From Cyanobacteria bacterium CG_2015-22_32_23 (GTDB lineage: Bacteria; Cyanobacteriota; Cyanobacteriia; Cyanobacteriales; Cyanobacteriaceae): a stretch of DNA of 61,389 nt. Both the position numbers and the translations under genes were made by a program. Position 1 is the stretch's first letter; the number at the start of each line of letters is the position of its first letter. The DNA lies in the NCBI GenBank assembly GCA_009993045.1, contig JAACUG010000082.1, positions 1-61,389 on the forward strand, read 5' to 3'. The notes beneath the pieces were generated by a model that worked only from the letters and a program-made list of their open reading frames with translations, was not told where the DNA came from and did no database searches. Shown in pieces: positions 25,961-33,610 of this stretch.

Positions 25961-27340
25961 TTAATCCGAAGATTTAACTTTAATTGGTGTTTCTTTTCGC
26001 TGATAATCGCCCCTTGAAAGATGTTTTTCTAGCAATGTATAAAGCACAATAAAAAGGTATCTACTACCCATTTCTTTTAACTTTAATTTGGATACTCCTG
26101 CCGATCGATTTCTCCATGTAATAGGTATAATTGCATAACTATAACCTCGCACAATCGACTTTAAAGGAAGTTCTACGGTAAGGTTAAAATGATGGGATAG
26201 TAAGGGCGAAATTCCCTCAATCACCTCTTTGCGATACATTTTAAAGGCGTTGGTAGTGTCATTAAAATTCAAGCCAAACAGCACGGAAATAAACAGGTTT
26301 GCCATGCGGTTAATAATTAGTTTATAAAAAGGATAATTAATGACTTTGCCTCCTTTGATAAATCTCGAACCGAAAACGCAATCATAGCCCTCCTGCATTT
26401 TATTATAGTAATCAATCATATTTTCTGGACTATCGGAATTATCCGCCATGACGATGGCAACCGCATCTCCATTGAAATTTTCTAAACCACAGCGAACGGC
26501 AAAACCGAAGCCATTGGGATAGTAATTATTGATGTAATGTACTCTCGGATTCTCCTCATGCAATTCTTGTAAAAGGTTTTCCGTCTTATCCTTACTATTG
26601 TCATTGACTACCAAAATTTCATAGTTGATGGAGGCTTGATCGAGATGCTCACTGATATTATGGATAGTGTTGACGATGCAATCTTCTTCATTGTGGGCAG
26701 GAATTACCAACGAAAACAAGTTAATTTTTGCCCCTAAATCCCCAATTATGGGGACTTCTCTTTCAACTCCCCCAGACTTGGGGGCAGGGGGGCGAATTTC
26801 CCCAGACTTGGGGGCAGGGGGGCGAATTTCCCCAAACTTGGGGGCAAGGGGGCGAGTAGGGGAGCTATCAGGCAATAAAGCAGGGGTTAAGGCTTCAGGA
26901 AAATATGCTTCCTTGCCCTGATTTTTGCTACTGGTGAAGACAAAGCGATCGCTAATGATAAAATTGAGGGAAGCACTGATTAACGCCCCAAAAACCGTAT
27001 TTACGCTGTAACTAACTCCCCAAAAATCCAATAAAGGAAATACAAAGAACACCCGTACCACGATCGCCGTTCCTGCAGATACATGATAGAGAGGAAGTTG
27101 TTTGAAAAGTACGTTAAACCAATTCCAATTACCGCCACGCCATACCCAAATACGATAGATAAAGAAACTAGCAATAAGAGAAAGTTCGATGGAAATTATA
27201 TTAGCAACATTGCGTAAAAATGGGGTATCAAAACCTAGTTTTTCGATGAGTAGGAAGATAAGCAGTAAATTGATGGCGGTAGCCACACCACCTCCTAACA
27301 AAAATTTAACTACTTTTCCCGATAATATGTTGTTATTCAT
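25961..27340 (-). CDS. GtrA-like membrane domain fused to GT2 glycosyltransferase
   Basis: A 459-residue two-domain protein. Residues about 8-138 are a four-helix GtrA-like domain (VVKFLLGGGVATAINLLLIF; FIISDRFVF), of the kind that translocates lipid-linked sugars. From about 210 comes a DPM1-type GT2 domain (FSLVIPAHNEED; LVVNDNSKDKTENLL; IVMADNSDSPENM), which makes lipid-phosphate sugars. The linker (about 143-208) has three 10-residue units, of type EIRPPAPKSG, encoded by a DNA repeat that is intergenic elsewhere. Usually GtrA domains follow the GT2, so the order is also unusual. It belongs to the surface-glycan cluster. Confidence 0.88.
   Translation of the reverse strand: MNNNILSGKVVKFLLGGGVATAINLLLIFLLIEKLGFDTPFLRNVANIISIELSLIASFFIYRIWVWRGGNWNWFNVLFKQLPLYHVSAGTAIVVRVFFVFPLLDFWGVSYSVNTVFGALISASLNFIISDRFVFTSSKNQGKEAYFPEALTPALLPDSSPTRPLAPKFGEIRPPAPKSGEIRPPAPKSGGVEREVPIIGDLGAKINLFSLVIPAHNEEDCIVNTIHNISEHLDQASINYEILVVNDNSKDKTENLLQELHEENPRVHYINNYYPNGFGFAVRCGLENFNGDAVAIVMADNSDSPENMIDYYNKMQEGYDCVFGSRFIKGGKVINYPFYKLIINRMANLFISVLFGLNFNDTTNAFKMYRKEVIEGISPLLSHHFNLTVELPLKSIVRGYSYAIIPITWRNRSAGVSKLKLKEMGSRYLFIVLYTLLEKHLSRGDYQRKETPIKVKSSD
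26729..26867 (-). repeat. Palindromic repeat element encoding the GtrA-GT2 linker
   Basis: Three 30-bp units lie at 26771-26800, 26801-26830 and 26831-26860 (first two identical, third diverged), preceded by a hairpin at 26739-26755. On the plus strand the start GCCCCTAAATCCCC matches the reverse complement of the intergenic element at 32413-32473, including the following GGGGACTT hairpin half. GC content is far above the surroundings. Here it stays in frame and supplies coding sequence. Confidence 0.8.
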
Positions 27341-27370
27341 AATAAAAATTCTTAACTAAATAACATTATT

Positions 27371-28849
27371 TCATGAGCCAAAAATTGTGTAAAAATGTAT
27401 AGGAATAAAACCACCAGATAAATCAAATAAATTAATAGACCAGATAGGTATCCTAATAAAAAATAAGGTATAAATAAGTAAAATAAAATAGATTAAATAA
27501 TATCTTTTTATGTTAAAATTATTCTGAAAATAAGAGATTATCTTAGAGTAAATATGATAAATAGGTGCTATTATTTTGAATAAATCTTGATTTTTTTGAT
27601 AACTATAAATCTCTAATTTTATAAGAATAGGAGTTAATAAACAGATGGCATAAGTTATGGAAATAATCATAAACCATCTCCCCCAATCAAAGGCAATTAT
27701 ATAGAGAATAAAAGAAGCAAGAAAAGGAAGAAAAAAATACTTAAAACTAAAATTAATAGATACTTCTTGAGGTGAAAAAGATAAACTTTCATTCTTAATA
27801 TATAATCTTCTATTTTCTTCTTCTACCGTCTTACTAATAGTAATCTCTGACGCTCTCATTAGAATAATTGTACTTAAAAAAAATGCAGTTATCCAACTTA
27901 AAAATCTTAAACCATTATCATGTAAAATATTTAGCTTAAAAGTTGCTTTTATAGCTTCAAAAGTAGAATAAGTATAATAAGATAAAACTTCAGGTAATTC
28001 TTGACAATCAAGAAATAGATTAGATTTTTGCCACGATTGACAAATTGACATAGCTATTTCTTCATTTCCTTTAAAAATCATAGAAATTAAGCAAACTAAA
28101 ATAGTAGGAGAATAAATTAATAAAGTATTTTTGACGACTTGTATTGATGAATTATTTAACCTTAACAAAGTAAAAGTTATTAATATATTTAAAGGCAAAA
28201 CTAAAAATAATATTGCTTCATGACTCAAAGCCGTAGGAATAGAAAATAAATTGTAAAAAATAAATAATTGATAGCAGTATTTATCGATAGTTTTTCGATT
28301 TAATTCTTGTTTTGCTTTATTTATATCAGATAAATATAGAGAGTTAACTGTTTGAGAAACTAGCCATAAATTTATTAGCAGTCCGAAAAAAAATAAATAT
28401 TCTTTTCTACCTAAACCACCAAGAGAATTGATAGGAAATAAAATTAAACAGGGTAAAAATAAAAAAATTAAAATAGTTTCTATTGTTAATACCTTTAATG
28501 ATTTATTAACTTTAATTAAATAAATTATTGACCAAACAAAAAATATTAGATAAAAAGAATAAATTACCATAAAAAACGTTTTAGCATTAGTTAAATTAAG
28601 GTTTTCTCTTAACCAGAAAATAACACTTCCTGTTAATCCCCTGCGAACAAATCCTCCAGCATAATTAACCAACCACTCTGAATAAACATAATTATATAAA
28701 TTAGCAAAATTTCTCACGGTTGAAAGATAATAGCTGAATAAGGTAATAAAAATAATGAGAAATACTAAAAAAATAATCTTTTTAATAGATGTTTTTTCAG
28801 AACTGGTGAAATAACTATATAACTTGTATTTTTCTTCTTTATTAGTCAT
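27371..28849 (-). CDS. Polytopic membrane protein of unknown function
   Basis: A very hydrophobic, AT-rich 492-residue protein with roughly ten or more membrane helices (for example IIFLVFLIIFITLFSYYL near residue 25). The loop SEWLVNYAGGFVRRGLTGSV after the first helix is the only distinctive motif. Topology and position between a GT2 fusion and an epimerase suggest a polysaccharide polymerase or glycosyltransferase of GT-C type, but I recognise no DxD or catalytic loop that proves it. It starts 118 bp after the downstream end of the SDR gene on the same strand. Confidence 0.65.
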   Translation of the reverse strand: MTNKEEKYKLYSYFTSSEKTSIKKIIFLVFLIIFITLFSYYLSTVRNFANLYNYVYSEWLVNYAGGFVRRGLTGSVIFWLRENLNLTNAKTFFMVIYSFYLIFFVWSIIYLIKVNKSLKVLTIETILIFLFLPCLILFPINSLGGLGRKEYLFFFGLLINLWLVSQTVNSLYLSDINKAKQELNRKTIDKYCYQLFIFYNLFSIPTALSHEAILFLVLPLNILITFTLLRLNNSSIQVVKNTLLIYSPTILVCLISMIFKGNEEIAMSICQSWQKSNLFLDCQELPEVLSYYTYSTFEAIKATFKLNILHDNGLRFLSWITAFFLSTIILMRASEITISKTVEEENRRLYIKNESLSFSPQEVSINFSFKYFFLPFLASFILYIIAFDWGRWFMIISITYAICLLTPILIKLEIYSYQKNQDLFKIIAPIYHIYSKIISYFQNNFNIKRYYLIYFILLIYTLFFIRIPIWSINLFDLSGGFIPIHFYTIFGS

Positions 28850-28900
28850 ATTTAATTGAGTTTATTAGTATTAAGTGAAAATGGTATTAAGTAAAAAAAT

Positions 28901-28930
28901 GTCCCGATTGGTGGGCAGTGCATCGCCCTA
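28901..28930 (-). repeat. Dispersed GTAGGG/TGCCCACC-type palindromic repeat
   Basis: On the minus strand, GTAGGGCGATGCACTGCCCA resembles the element at 61077-61099 (GTAGGGTGGGCAATGCCCAC). Repeats of this kind are widespread between cyanobacterial genes. It lies just downstream of the SDR gene and may act as its terminator. Confidence 0.5.
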
Positions 28931-28966
28931 CAAAGTTGCCTTTCTCCTGTGGGGGTGGGGTGAGGG

Positions 28967-30031
28967 CTACCATCTATGGAGGTTATTGGTGTAAATTTCC
29001 TGTAGAATATCCTTAACGGTATATTTAAACTGCCAATCAGGATAGTGACTTTGAAACTTACTTACATCGCTAATCCACCAGATATGATCGCCAATACGGT
29101 TGGTTTCGCTATAACTCCAATTCATCTTTTTCCCCGTAATCTCCTCACAAAGTGCGATCGCCTCTACCATAGAACAATTACTAAAACGACTGCCACCGAT
29201 GTTATAAACCTCAGCAATACGGGGATTTTGATAAAAATGATAAAAGGCATTAACCAAGTCGTAACTGTGGATATTATCCCGAACCTGTTTACCCTTGTAA
29301 CCATAAACCTCATAATGATTGCCCGTTATGGCACATTTCATCAGATAGGATAAAAAGCCGTGTAACTTAGTGCCAGAGTGATTTGGACCTGTTAAGCAAC
29401 CTCCCCTAAAACAAGCGGTTTTCATCTCGAAATAGCGTCCATACTCTTGTACTAATACATCTGCCGCCACCTTAGAAGCACCAAAGAGAGAATGTTTCGT
29501 TTGATCAATACTCATAGTTTCATCAATGCCCTTAAAATAGGGATGATGAGAGTCGATTTCCCATCGCAATTCTTCTTCTTGAAGGGGTAAATAATTAGGG
29601 CGATCGCCGTAAACTTTATTGGTAGAGCAAAAGATAAAAACGGCTTGGGGGCAATATTTGCGGGTACTTTCCAATAAGGTTAGTGTACCATTGGCGTTGA
29701 CGGTAAAATCAGTATGGGGATCATTTACCGCCCAATCGTGGGAAGGTTGAGCTGCCGTGTGGATAATGAGGCTTATATCACTACTATATTTTTCAAAGAT
29801 AAGCTCTATCGAAGTTCTATCCCTAATATCCACGTCAAAATGCGTGTAGTTTTTTTTGTAAACACTTAATAGATAATTTTTATTCCACTCTGTAGAAGCA
29901 TCTTCCCCGAAGAAGACTTGACGCATATTATTGTCAATGCCTAACACATCAAAACCTAACCCTGCAAAGTATTTTACCGATTCTGAACCGATTAACCCTG
30001 CTGAACCAGTTATTAATACAATTTTACTCAT
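28967..30031 (-). CDS. SDR epimerase-like protein, CDP-paratose 2-epimerase type
   Basis: A 354-residue nucleotide-sugar enzyme homologue. The Rossmann start is [32 protein letters not shown] and [14 protein letters not shown] give the family signature. The usual YxxxK catalytic pair reads [12 protein letters not shown], so Phe replaces Tyr; I believe this is shared by close homologues and not a local error. [20 protein letters not shown] and [16 protein letters not shown] follow, as in CDP-paratose/tyvelose epimerases. It lies in the same cluster as the SDR at 23177-24247. Substrate is not known. Confidence 0.85.
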   Translation of the reverse strand: MSKIVLITGSAGLIGSESVKYFAGLGFDVLGIDNNMRQVFFGEDASTEWNKNYLLSVYKKNYTHFDVDIRDRTSIELIFEKYSSDISLIIHTAAQPSHDWAVNDPHTDFTVNANGTLTLLESTRKYCPQAVFIFCSTNKVYGDRPNYLPLQEEELRWEIDSHHPYFKGIDETMSIDQTKHSLFGASKVAADVLVQEYGRYFEMKTACFRGGCLTGPNHSGTKLHGFLSYLMKCAITGNHYEVYGYKGKQVRDNIHSYDLVNAFYHFYQNPRIAEVYNIGGSRFSNCSMVEAIALCEEITGKKMNWSYSETNRIGDHIWWISDVSKFQSHYPDWQFKYTVKDILQEIYTNNLHRW

Positions 30032-30149
30032 AATTTAATTTGTTTGATTAAACTTTACTAATTACTTCTATTGGTGAAATTTTACTACTAACAATAAACA
30101 AAAATATTTATAATAGGACTTTTTCAAAAAAATGTAAAATATTGTAACA

Positions 30150-30791
30150 TTAAGGAGCTAATCGTTGAATTTCCCACTCAGATTCACCTTGTACCCGAGA
30201 ATAAAGAAATCTATCATGAAGTCTATTTTCTCTACCTTGCCAAAACTCAAAACTTGAAGGTATAACTCGGTAACCGCCCCAAGAAGAAGGTAATGGAATT
30301 TCTTGATTATGAAATTTTTGTTTAATTTCCTCAAACTTTAGTTCCAATATTGTCCTTGAAGTAACAATACTACTTTGTTGTGAACACCATGCTCCAATTT
30401 GACTACCCCTAGGACGAGTGATAAAATATTTTAAAGATTCACCTTGAGAAATTTTGACGGCATTTCCTCTTATTTGCACTTGACGCTGTAAGCCAATCCA
30501 GAAAAATAACAAACATACTTGACTATTTTCTTCAATATGACGAGCTTTTTTACTTTCATAATTGGTGAAAAAAACAAATCCTTGACTATCAAAATATTTT
30601 AAAAGTACAATTCTTTGTATAGGTTCACCCGCACTTGAAACCGTTGCTAAACTCATGGCATTTGGTTCTGGTAAGTTTGCATTACAGGCTTGTTGAAACC
30701 ACAATTCAAATTGTTGATAAGGATCTACATTGAGTTGTTCTCGTCTTAAACCATTGAGAGTATATTCTTCCCTAAAATTAGCAAGATCCAT
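30150..30791 (-). CDS. pdxH: Pyridoxamine 5'-phosphate oxidase
   Basis: PdxH oxidises pyridoxamine- or pyridoxine-5'-phosphate to pyridoxal 5'-phosphate with FMN and oxygen. The 213-residue length is standard. Diagnostic segments are MSLATVSSAGEPIQRIVLLK and FVFFTNYESKKARHIEEN, then RPRGSQIGAWCSQQSS and the C-terminal GGYRVIPSSFEFWQGRENRL with HDRFLYSR. FMN- and PLP-contact residues appear conserved. The gene is alone, 119 bp upstream of the glycan cluster. Confidence 0.95.
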   Translation of the reverse strand: MDLANFREEYTLNGLRREQLNVDPYQQFELWFQQACNANLPEPNAMSLATVSSAGEPIQRIVLLKYFDSQGFVFFTNYESKKARHIEENSQVCLLFFWIGLQRQVQIRGNAVKISQGESLKYFITRPRGSQIGAWCSQQSSIVTSRTILELKFEEIKQKFHNQEIPLPSSWGGYRVIPSSFEFWQGRENRLHDRFLYSRVQGESEWEIQRLAP

Positions 30792-31232
30792 TTTGTTTTT
30801 ATTTATTTAATATTTTTATCTTTAATGAATACACAAATTCAAAAATTACACTTATTCCAATTATCAGATTGTCCAATGTATTAAGTTGAATTGATATTTT
30901 CCTAATCAAAATTAATAGTACTTTTTATCTTACATTAACTTCTCATAGAGCATCCGTAACTTTCGTCATGAGTTTAATACCCTCAAACTGAGATCTTTAC
31001 ATCAGATCAAAAATAAGTGGATAAGCAAAAGTCAAAAAATCAATTTTAATCCCTTTACCCTTTACACCACCGAAATTTTATACCGAATTTAGGTTTTCTT
31101 GGATTCAGTGTGAGTAGTTAACATAGGTAAAATAGAACCATCAACAGAAGTAATTAGAAGTTATCAAAGTGATATAATTGCTTAGTCTAAAGAATAAAAC
31201 AGAAATTAATTTCTGGCAAATATAAAGATAAA
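30792..31232. other. Divergent intergenic region between pdxH and moeB
   Basis: It presumably holds both promoters. No ORF or RNA gene is recognised, and I could not pick promoter boxes with confidence. Confidence 0.5.
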
Positions 31233-32408
31233 ATGCTCAATCCTAATTTAGAAGCCATAGAACTTAATAAAGATGAGTATGAACGCTATGCTAGACATAT
31301 AATTTTGCCTGAAGTCGGCTTAGAAGGGCAAAAACGTATTAAAGCAGCGAGTGTACTCTGCATCGGGACGGGGGGATTAGGTTCACCTCTGATTCTCTAT
31401 TTAGCCGCCTCTGGTATCGGTAGAATTGGTATTGTGGACTTTGATGTGGTTGATACTTCCAACTTACAACGACAAATTATTCATGGTACATCTTGGGTAG
31501 GTAAACCAAAGATTGAATCTGCCAAATACCGAATTTTAGAGATAAATCCCTCTTGCCAAGTGGATTTATACGAAACTCGGTTAAGTTCAGAAAACGCCCT
31601 AGACATCATTGCACCTTATGATATAGTCATTGATGGTACAGACAATTTCCCTACTCGTTACCTAGTGAATGATGCTTGTGTATTGTCCAATAAACCTAAT
31701 GTTTACGGTTCGATATTCCGTTTTGAAGGACAAGCAACGGTTTTTAACTATGAAGGTGGCCCGAATTATCGTGACTTATATCCAGAACCACCACCACCTG
31801 GAATGGTACCTTCTTGTGCTGAAGGTGGAGTTTTAGGGGTACTTTCGGGGATCATTGGCACAATCCAAGCTACTGAAACCATTAAAATTATTTTAGGTGC
31901 AAAAAATACCTTAAGTGGACGTTTGTTGTTATTTAACGCATGGGAAATGAAATTCCGTGAATTAAAATTACGTCCTAATCCTATACGTCCTATCATTGAA
32001 AAATTAGTTGATTATGAGCAATTTTGCGGTATTCCCCAAGCACAAGCCCAAGCAGCTAAAAGTGAAAGTGAATTGCAGGAAATGACTGTAACTGAACTTA
32101 AAACCCTTTTAGATAGTGACGCTGATGACTATGTTTTAATTGATGTGCGTAACCCTAACGAATATCAAATAGCCAAAATTCCTGACTCTGTATTGATTCC
32201 TTTACCTGATATTGAAGACGGTGACGGAGTTGCAAAAGTTAAAGAATTAATGGAAGGAAAATCACGGTTGATCGCTCATTGTAAACTAGGTGGACGTTCG
32301 GCAAAAGCCTTACAAATTCTAAAACAATCAGGCATCGAAGGCATTAACGTTAAAGGTGGTATTGCCGCTTGGAGTAAAGAAGTAGATTCTTCCGTGCCAG
32401 AATACTAA
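31233..32408 (+). CDS. moeB: Adenylyltransferase/sulfurtransferase MoeB (MoeZ type)
   Basis: A 391-residue fusion of an E1-like adenylyltransferase with a rhodanese domain. The first half has CIGTGGLGSPLILYLAASGI and IVDFDVVDTSNLQRQIIHGT for ATP binding and VPSCAEGGVLGVLSGIIGT with the conserved catalytic Cys. The C-terminal rhodanese (about residues 285-391) has the active loop HCKLGGRSAKALQIL. The enzyme activates the C-terminal glycine of ubiquitin-like sulfur carriers (MoaD, ThiS or CysO-like) for molybdopterin, thiamin or cysteine biosynthesis. No sulfur carrier gene is adjacent. Confidence 0.93.
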   Translation: MLNPNLEAIELNKDEYERYARHIILPEVGLEGQKRIKAASVLCIGTGGLGSPLILYLAASGIGRIGIVDFDVVDTSNLQRQIIHGTSWVGKPKIESAKYRILEINPSCQVDLYETRLSSENALDIIAPYDIVIDGTDNFPTRYLVNDACVLSNKPNVYGSIFRFEGQATVFNYEGGPNYRDLYPEPPPPGMVPSCAEGGVLGVLSGIIGTIQATETIKIILGAKNTLSGRLLLFNAWEMKFRELKLRPNPIRPIIEKLVDYEQFCGIPQAQAQAAKSESELQEMTVTELKTLLDSDADDYVLIDVRNPNEYQIAKIPDSVLIPLPDIEDGDGVAKVKELMEGKSRLIAHCKLGGRSAKALQILKQSGIEGINVKGGIAAWSKEVDSSVPEY

Positions 32409-32412
32409 TTTT

Positions 32413-32473
32413 GCTCCCTAACCCAAAAGTTTGGGTGAAAAAAGTCCCCACCATTGGGGATTTAGGGGCTATG
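32413..32473 (+). repeat. Intergenic double-hairpin repeat element
   Basis: CTAACCCAAAAGTTTGGG and AGTCCCCACCATTGGGGATT each form a hairpin (CCCAAA/TTTGGG and TCCCCA/TGGGGA). The reverse complement matches the DNA encoding the GtrA-GT2 linker at 26729-26780. It lies just after moeB and may double as its terminator. Confidence 0.75.
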
Positions 32474-32506
32474 ATTTGAGATATAGTTTTTATGCAAATT
32501 TCTCTT

Positions 32507-33112
32507 ATGAAAAAAATTTTTAAATTAACAACCTTTATTTTGGTTACCCCTTCTCTATTTACGTTTGTTTTTCCCCATAGTGTCAAAGCTAATAATCAAT
32601 TTGATGTTTGTCTTCAAGAATTAACCTCCTCTGGAGTAGAAGTGAAACAAGCACAAACTGGTTGTGCAGATGCTTTAGTACCTAGGGAATTATCCACTTG
32701 TGTTCGCAATATTAGTACTAATACGGATATTAAAGCCATTGATGCCCTTAAAAGTTGTTATCAAGTAAGACGACCTTTAGATATGGGTAATTGTGTGGTA
32801 AATATTAATCGTAATAGTATTTTAATTCCAGCCTCCTCAGCTAAAATTGAGAAAAAAGAAACGGAAGCGATGGCTGAATCTCCCATAAATCAATTTGCTA
32901 CTGAAGATGGGAAAAATAATTCAACCGCTAAAGTGTCCCCCGTCATTATGGCATTAAATACTTGTCAAGCTAGTCTTTTACCTGCTAGACATTCTGAATG
33001 TGTGATCGCTTTATCTCGTACTCCTGAAGTAAAAGATCCCATTCAAGCGATGGAAACCTGTTTAAGTGCGGAGGATTTTCCTAGAGATTTATTTCCTTCT
33101 TATCAGCAATAA
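32507..33112 (+). CDS. Secreted protein with Cys-x11-Cys repeats, unknown function
   Basis: From ATG 32507 the protein has 201 residues (an ATG five codons upstream is also in frame). A signal peptide (MKKIFKLTTFILVTPSLFTF, cleaved near SVKA-NN) sends it to the periplasm. Three repeats share C-x11-C-V: GCADALVPRELSTCV, SCYQVRRPLDMGNCV and TCQASLLPARHSECV. A fourth is degenerate (TCLSAEDFPRD). The even spacing suggests one disulfide per unit. A Ser/Glu/Lys-rich linker separates the second and third units. I recognise no named domain. Confidence 0.72.
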   Translation: MKKIFKLTTFILVTPSLFTFVFPHSVKANNQFDVCLQELTSSGVEVKQAQTGCADALVPRELSTCVRNISTNTDIKAIDALKSCYQVRRPLDMGNCVVNINRNSILIPASSAKIEKKETEAMAESPINQFATEDGKNNSTAKVSPVIMALNTCQASLLPARHSECVIALSRTPEVKDPIQAMETCLSAEDFPRDLFPSYQQ

Positions 33113-33121
33113 TGCCATAAG

Positions 33122-33170
33122 TGAACAGTTAATAATTAATTACTTTAACTTTTTAATTATTAATTGTTCA
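33122..33170. terminator. Long hairpin between convergent genes
   Basis: TGAACAGTTAATAATTAA (33122-33139) pairs with TTAATTATTAATTGTTCA (33153-33170) over 18 positions with one G-T wobble and a 13-base loop. It lies exactly between two convergent stops, so a bidirectional terminator is likely, although the stem is AT-rich. Confidence 0.6.
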
Positions 33171-33177
33171 TTATCTA

Positions 33178-33399
33178 TTATTCTTCGTCCCAGTCTTCCA
33201 CTACAATTATGTCACTGACGGGGTCTTGCATGGAAAAGCCAAAGGCTAACAATTCTGATTTAAGAAATTTCCATTCATCCCCAAATAATAAGGCAATTTT
33301 ACCGATGTTATCGTTAGGTAGAATAATTTGAGAATTTACAAGAGAAGATACTTTTTGTTGCAATTTCACCATAGGATGAAGTACTTGCTTATGAACCAT
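33178..33399 (-). CDS. DUF4327 family protein
   Basis: A 73-residue cyanobacterial protein. The segments LHPMVKLQQKVSSLVNSQII and GKIALLFGDEWKFLKSELLA followed by FGFSMQDPVSDIIVVEDWDEE match DUF4327 in length and pattern. It is soluble, with an acidic C-terminus and no cysteines. Function is not known. It is convergent with the secreted Cys-repeat protein gene. Confidence 0.8.
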   Translation of the reverse strand: MVHKQVLHPMVKLQQKVSSLVNSQIILPNDNIGKIALLFGDEWKFLKSELLAFGFSMQDPVSDIIVVEDWDEE

Positions 33400-33610
33400 A
33401 AACTTTTTTAATATTACTAATACTGTGATATTGACTGTTGATTAATTATTTGGTTAAGCTTTCACGAGAAAAGAGGTTTTTCTCTCATTTTTCAATAAGC
33501 CTCGTGATCAACGCTTTATTTTCAACACTAACTGTAAGCAAATTTGAGTAGAAAATTATTGCCTACAACGTATTATATCACATCAAAATATATTTTGACA
33601 AGATTTTTTT

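Noticed and set aside
26667-26921. Plus-strand ORF opposite the GtrA-GT2 linker
   Set aside because: It is the complement of the repeat-encoded linker, and the minus-strand gene with two known domains is the real one.
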